A stretch of DNA of 64,000 bases. Origin: Bacillota bacterium (GTDB taxonomy: Bacteria > Bacillota > Clostridia > Lachnospirales > Lachnospiraceae). A program made the translations under genes and the position numbers. The notes beneath the pieces were generated by a model. It did no database searches. It saw only the letters and a list, made by a program, of their open reading frames with translations, and was not told the DNA's origin. Below are positions 60,696 through 64,000 of this stretch, one piece after another (positions within the stretch are counted from its first letter, which is position 1; every line of letters starts with the position of its first letter). The DNA is taken from positions 124,001 through 188,000 of the forward strand of contig JAEWYQ010000025.1 of the NCBI GenBank assembly GCA_023395555.1. Reading direction: 5' to 3'.

Positions 60696-63191
60696 ATGAT
60701 GAAATACTTGGAATATAAGCTGTTTTCAGGCGGTTATATCAACCGTTTCGTGACGGCAGGGGTATTCGCCCAGGAACGTCCGTTCCGGAAGACGGTTCTT
60801 CACGGCAAGGTGAATGAGTGGCTGACAAAAGAACCTTCCATTTATGATAATCCCTGCAGAATGGAAGTTTTGGAAGACCGTATCGGGAAGCTTCCGCCCT
60901 ATATGGATTTGAGCAGCCTGTTTCCGGGGGACGAGATTGAGGTATTCGGACAGAAAAAGAAGCTGACCGTGTATTTCCCTTTTGGGAATGTCGGCATAGA
61001 CGATTCCGGATTTTATACCAATCCCGCCTATCTGAGAAGCTATGGCTATTCCTATTTGGAGGTGCCGAAGGAGGAGACGGCAGAGTTTGAGCTCTCTGCC
61101 TGCGGGGCGCTGACGGTCTGGCTGAACGATGAATTGGTGAAGGATTATGTCCCGTTCCAGAGAAACCGGGAGCAGCACACTGTGATTGCCATGACTTTGC
61201 GAAAAGGCAGGAATAAGTTGGTGGTTTGTCTGGAGGACCTGGCGGAGCGGGATACGGACTACTGTTATAAGGTACGTTATCTGGGCAGGCAGGATATACG
61301 GCTTCGGCTTCCTGTGAGAGAGGAAACCGATACGGAAACCATAAGGAAAGCGGAAGATGCACTTTCCCGTATATATTTTGATAAAGAGGCATATTTAAGC
61401 GAACCCGTATATCTAAACCTGGAAGCCTTTACGGAGGTGCCTGTGGAGATGGTTCTCACTCCGGATCGATATACCGGGCCCAAACATTATCTGATACAGC
61501 CGGAACAGAAGGGGATGATGCTGTTTCATGCAGATGATATTCCCTCCAGCTTCTATTTTTTCAAGCTGGAGGTTACGGTGTCCGGGCTTGCAATGAGCAG
61601 GGTGATTGGCACTTATTCCTTCAATACACAGTTTATGGGGTATCACGAGGATACCTGCGGGGAACGGAAGCAGCGAATCAGGGATATTATCCGTGATGCG
61701 GACAGGGGAAGTGATTACCGTGCGGTGATCAGGATGCACGAGGGAGAGACACCGGACAATCTGGAAGAGATTCTGTCCAATCATCTGGAATGGGTGAATG
61801 AAAAGCGGGATTGTTCCGATTTCCGTCTTATCATTCTGGTGTATCTCTATGTGAGCTTCTCTGACCGTTTCCCTGAGAAATTACGGCGGGAAGTGGAAGA
61901 CGCCATGGCAGGATACCGCTATTGGATTGATGAACCTGGTGATGATGTGATGTGGTTTTTTAGTGAAAATCATGCATTGATGTTTCATATCTGTCAATAT
62001 TTCGCGGGAAAATCAATGCCGGAACGTATCTTTACCTGCAGCGGTCTCACAGGAGAAGAAGCATGCAAAAAGGCGGAAGGACTTTTGGATGTATGGTTTG
62101 AGAGCTTTTTTGCAGAATTTGCATCAGAGTGGAATTCCAGCACCTATCTGCCCATTGATATTATGGGTCTTGGCTATTTATATAATTTAACGCCAAAAGG
62201 CTCCTCCCTGCATAAGAAGGCGAAGAAGGCACTGGACATGCTGGCCTTCTCCCTGGCGGTCAACGAGCATAAGGGCAATATTATGACCAGCTTCGGAAGA
62301 ACCTATGAGAGAGAGCTTAAGGGAAGCTACAGCACGGGAATGCCGTCCTTATTGTATCTCTTCTACAATGCAGGATATATGAATGACCATTTTCGGGCAT
62401 TGGTCCCTATTGTTGTGGGAGATTATGAACCGCCGAAGGAATATGGGCAGTATGTCAGGCTGCAGGGAGAGGAAGAGCTGATCCATCAGAATACCCAGGG
62501 AATTGATCAATATGTAAACCTCTATCTATACAAGAATTCCAAGGCGCTTCTCTCTACGGCTGTGGGCTTCCGGCCTTACGGGCCGGGCTATCAGGAGAAT
62601 ATTGTACAGGCTACCCTTGACGGAACAGCCCAGGTATTCATCAATCATCCGGGAGAGGTTCAGATTTATGGAAACGGGCGTCCCGGTTTCTGGGCAGGCA
62701 ACGGATGCCTGCCGTTGGCAGTCCAGTATAGAAATATCAGTATTTTAAAATACCATATCAAAGAGGAGCACTGTTTGGATTACACCCATGCTTATGTGCC
62801 GCTGAATGAGTTCCATAGCTATAGGAGAAGTGAATATGCCATTGCGCTGGAGAAGGACGGCGGTTATATCGGCGTCAGAGCGTTGAACGGCTTCCATATG
62901 CAGGAGGAAGGACCTTGCTGCAGCCGTGAATTGATCAGTCCGGGGCGTGATAATGTCTGGGTGCTGAAGGTGGGTACTTACGGAGAATACCGGAATGTGG
63001 ACGAACTGCTAAGAGATATGGAACAAATGGAAATGGAAGCAGAGGACAGCACAAGGGTAATTGTAACCGATGGCAGTGAGCATTATGTGATAGAGAATGA
63101 CATATTGTATGTGAACGGGGAAAAGGTTCACCATTATCCATTGGATGTAGCAGGAAAGCTGGAGATCACAAGAGGAAAGACGGCTGAATAA
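60696..63191 (+). CDS. large protein of unknown family, possible cytoplasmic polysaccharide-active enzyme
   Basis: 831 residues from ATG 60696 (60699 also possible). No signal peptide. Residues 1-210 are beta-rich with an accessory-domain look (LTVWLNDELVKDYVPF), 350-600 are helical and could form an alpha/alpha toroid (WFFSENHALMFHICQYFAG), and 600-831 are beta-rich (GPGYQENIVQATLDG, FINHPGE). This order of toroid then beta-sandwich recalls heparinase-type lyases; NHALMFH, a His-rich helix, may be catalytic. The match is by architecture only. It sits 9 bp after the PHP gene, within the pectin operon. Confidence 0.5.
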   Translation: MMKYLEYKLFSGGYINRFVTAGVFAQERPFRKTVLHGKVNEWLTKEPSIYDNPCRMEVLEDRIGKLPPYMDLSSLFPGDEIEVFGQKKKLTVYFPFGNVGIDDSGFYTNPAYLRSYGYSYLEVPKEETAEFELSACGALTVWLNDELVKDYVPFQRNREQHTVIAMTLRKGRNKLVVCLEDLAERDTDYCYKVRYLGRQDIRLRLPVREETDTETIRKAEDALSRIYFDKEAYLSEPVYLNLEAFTEVPVEMVLTPDRYTGPKHYLIQPEQKGMMLFHADDIPSSFYFFKLEVTVSGLAMSRVIGTYSFNTQFMGYHEDTCGERKQRIRDIIRDADRGSDYRAVIRMHEGETPDNLEEILSNHLEWVNEKRDCSDFRLIILVYLYVSFSDRFPEKLRREVEDAMAGYRYWIDEPGDDVMWFFSENHALMFHICQYFAGKSMPERIFTCSGLTGEEACKKAEGLLDVWFESFFAEFASEWNSSTYLPIDIMGLGYLYNLTPKGSSLHKKAKKALDMLAFSLAVNEHKGNIMTSFGRTYERELKGSYSTGMPSLLYLFYNAGYMNDHFRALVPIVVGDYEPPKEYGQYVRLQGEEELIHQNTQGIDQYVNLYLYKNSKALLSTAVGFRPYGPGYQENIVQATLDGTAQVFINHPGEVQIYGNGRPGFWAGNGCLPLAVQYRNISILKYHIKEEHCLDYTHAYVPLNEFHSYRRSEYAIALEKDGGYIGVRALNGFHMQEEGPCCSRELISPGRDNVWVLKVGTYGEYRNVDELLRDMEQMEMEAEDSTRVIVTDGSEHYVIENDILYVNGEKVHHYPLDVAGKLEITRGKTAE

Positions 63192-63264
63192 AAGATATTC
63201 ACCCCTTGATTAGAGTGCCCGATAAAGATGCATGAAAGGACATTGCGGGCAGATAGGAGCAAAA

Positions 63265-64000
63265 GTGGAGATTAAATGTTTAAAGGAATTTGATTTAGGA
63301 ATCCAGTTGGGACAGGTCCGTTCGGTTCCGGTATCCTTAGGTAAGGATATGCCGGAGGCGGTATTATTTGTATACTCCAGTCAGGGAAATCTGGACCCAT
63401 GGCCGGAGCTGTTTAACTATCCGACGGACACCTTAAAAATGGCGCTGTACACCATGGATGGTGTAGTTATGTGGAAGAGAGACCTGGGAAACGGCGTTAT
63501 TCCGGGCGTATGGTATACGCCGTTCATTTCTTTTGATTTAGATCAGGATGGCGTGGATGAGATCTGGTTTGTCAACAACCTGAATCCCGACATTCCCTTC
63601 AGCCTGAATGCAAGAGTCTTAGAACGCATCAATCCTCTGACGGGAGAGACCACCGGACAGTGGAAATGGCCGGATAATACCATTGACGATACCATGTCAC
63701 ATTCTTACCGTTTCTTTATCACCGGCGGATATGTTCATGACAAGCCGGTTCTGGTAACCGCACAGGGAACCTACAGGGATATGTATTTGCAGGGATACGG
63801 CGAAGGCGTGGAGAAACGCTGGGATATTAAGATTCCTCATGATGATATGGGCGCGCGTTCCAGCCATCTGTGCCCGGTTTTGGACTTCAATCATGACGGA
63901 GTGGACGAGCTGTTCTGGGGAGAACGCCTGATCAGCCTGGATGACGGACATGAAGTATTCTGCGGAGACAAGGGAAAATATCTGGGACATTCCGATATTG
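63265..64000 (+). CDS. rhamnogalacturonan lyase-like beta-propeller protein, 3' end outside window
   Basis: Open from GTG 63265, which has AGGAG seven bases upstream, to the window end (245 residues so far). Calcium-type loops FDLDQDGVDEIWF and LDFNHDGVDELFWG and the phrase RLISLDDGHEVFCGDKGKYL resemble PL11-type rhamnogalacturonan lyase propellers, where similar lines precede a HGD motif lying beyond this window. There is no signal peptide, so it may act on imported oligosaccharides. Confidence 0.6.
   Translation, partial: MEIKCLKEFDLGIQLGQVRSVPVSLGKDMPEAVLFVYSSQGNLDPWPELFNYPTDTLKMALYTMDGVVMWKRDLGNGVIPGVWYTPFISFDLDQDGVDEIWFVNNLNPDIPFSLNARVLERINPLTGETTGQWKWPDNTIDDTMSHSYRFFITGGYVHDKPVLVTAQGTYRDMYLQGYGEGVEKRWDIKIPHDDMGARSSHLCPVLDFNHDGVDELFWGERLISLDDGHEVFCGDKGKYLGHSDI

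Noticed and set aside
1..64000. CRISPR arrays, rRNA and tRNA genes
   Set aside because: No regularly spaced direct repeats with unique spacers, and no rRNA- or tRNA-like sequence was noticed on either strand; a covariance-model scan was not possible here.

Overview
The window reads as a chromosomal segment of a low-to-mid-GC, anaerobic, probably spore-forming Clostridia, most likely Lachnospiraceae. The evidence is AGGAGG-type ribosome sites almost everywhere, sigma-A promoters of TTGACA-17-TATAAT type, a DUF421/DUF4363 pair, DUF4183 proteins, an N-terminally extended RlmD and an LplA/LplB/YtcP sugar importer. Family assignments come from reading the proteins; no database was searched.

Layout. 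1-5.7 kb: housekeeping genes, namely the end of a threonine aldolase, an aldo/keto reductase with two Fe-S clusters, a membrane-anchored MshEN protein, a PflA-like radical SAM protein and RlmD. 5.8-18.4 kb: an accessory island with an AT-rich dGTPase, half of an IS21 element, a nitroreductase broken by one amber codon beside its HxlR regulator, decayed prophage tail genes with a small minus-strand AgrD-like peptide locus, a tail protein fused in frame to a large serine recombinase, an AbiL-like (RloA/RloB) defence pair, a pRiA4b ORF-3-like protein and a Nudix hydrolase. 18.4-29.2 kb: DUF421/DUF4363, a lipoprotein, a Na/Pi cotransporter, hypothetical genes, a long MerR-family regulator and an ABC-2 permease pair whose ATPase has lost its middle. 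29.2-34 kb: a minus-strand cluster of DUF4183/DUF11-type proteins without signal peptides, probably surface or spore-coat material. 34-48.5 kb: a second, 910-residue MerR fusion, PadR/DUF2812, lipoproteins, an M28 peptidase, an AEC transporter, a YcxB-like membrane protein, a CPBP protease, an ABC-F ATPase, a cupin and several gene remnants. 48.6-52.8 kb: a phosphate ABC transporter operon behind a textbook Pho box. 54-64 kb: a pectin (rhamnogalacturonan) oligosaccharide locus with GH105, importer, two PHP hydrolases, an unknown 831-residue protein and a lyase-like beta-propeller protein cut by the window end.

Most striking points. (1) The pst operon encodes two ATPases with complementary defects: PstB1 has intact Walker motifs but an altered signature (LSPGQ), while PstB2 has lost the Walker A lysine, the Q-loop glutamine and the catalytic glutamate but keeps LSGGQ. 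This predicts a heterodimeric phosphate importer with one working and one dead ATP site. (2) The prophage remnant carries a minus-strand peptide gene with AgrD spacing and a small membrane protein. (3) A tail protein and a serine recombinase form one reading frame. (4) Several genes keep both ends but have lost the middle (tape measure, ABC ATPase, GNAT), and all three nitroreductase-family genes are broken, so the region is decaying by internal deletion. (5) Two MerR-type regulators share the same 19-bp-spacer promoter design, and one carries an extra protein domain with its own internal start plus a 39-residue copy of its tail.
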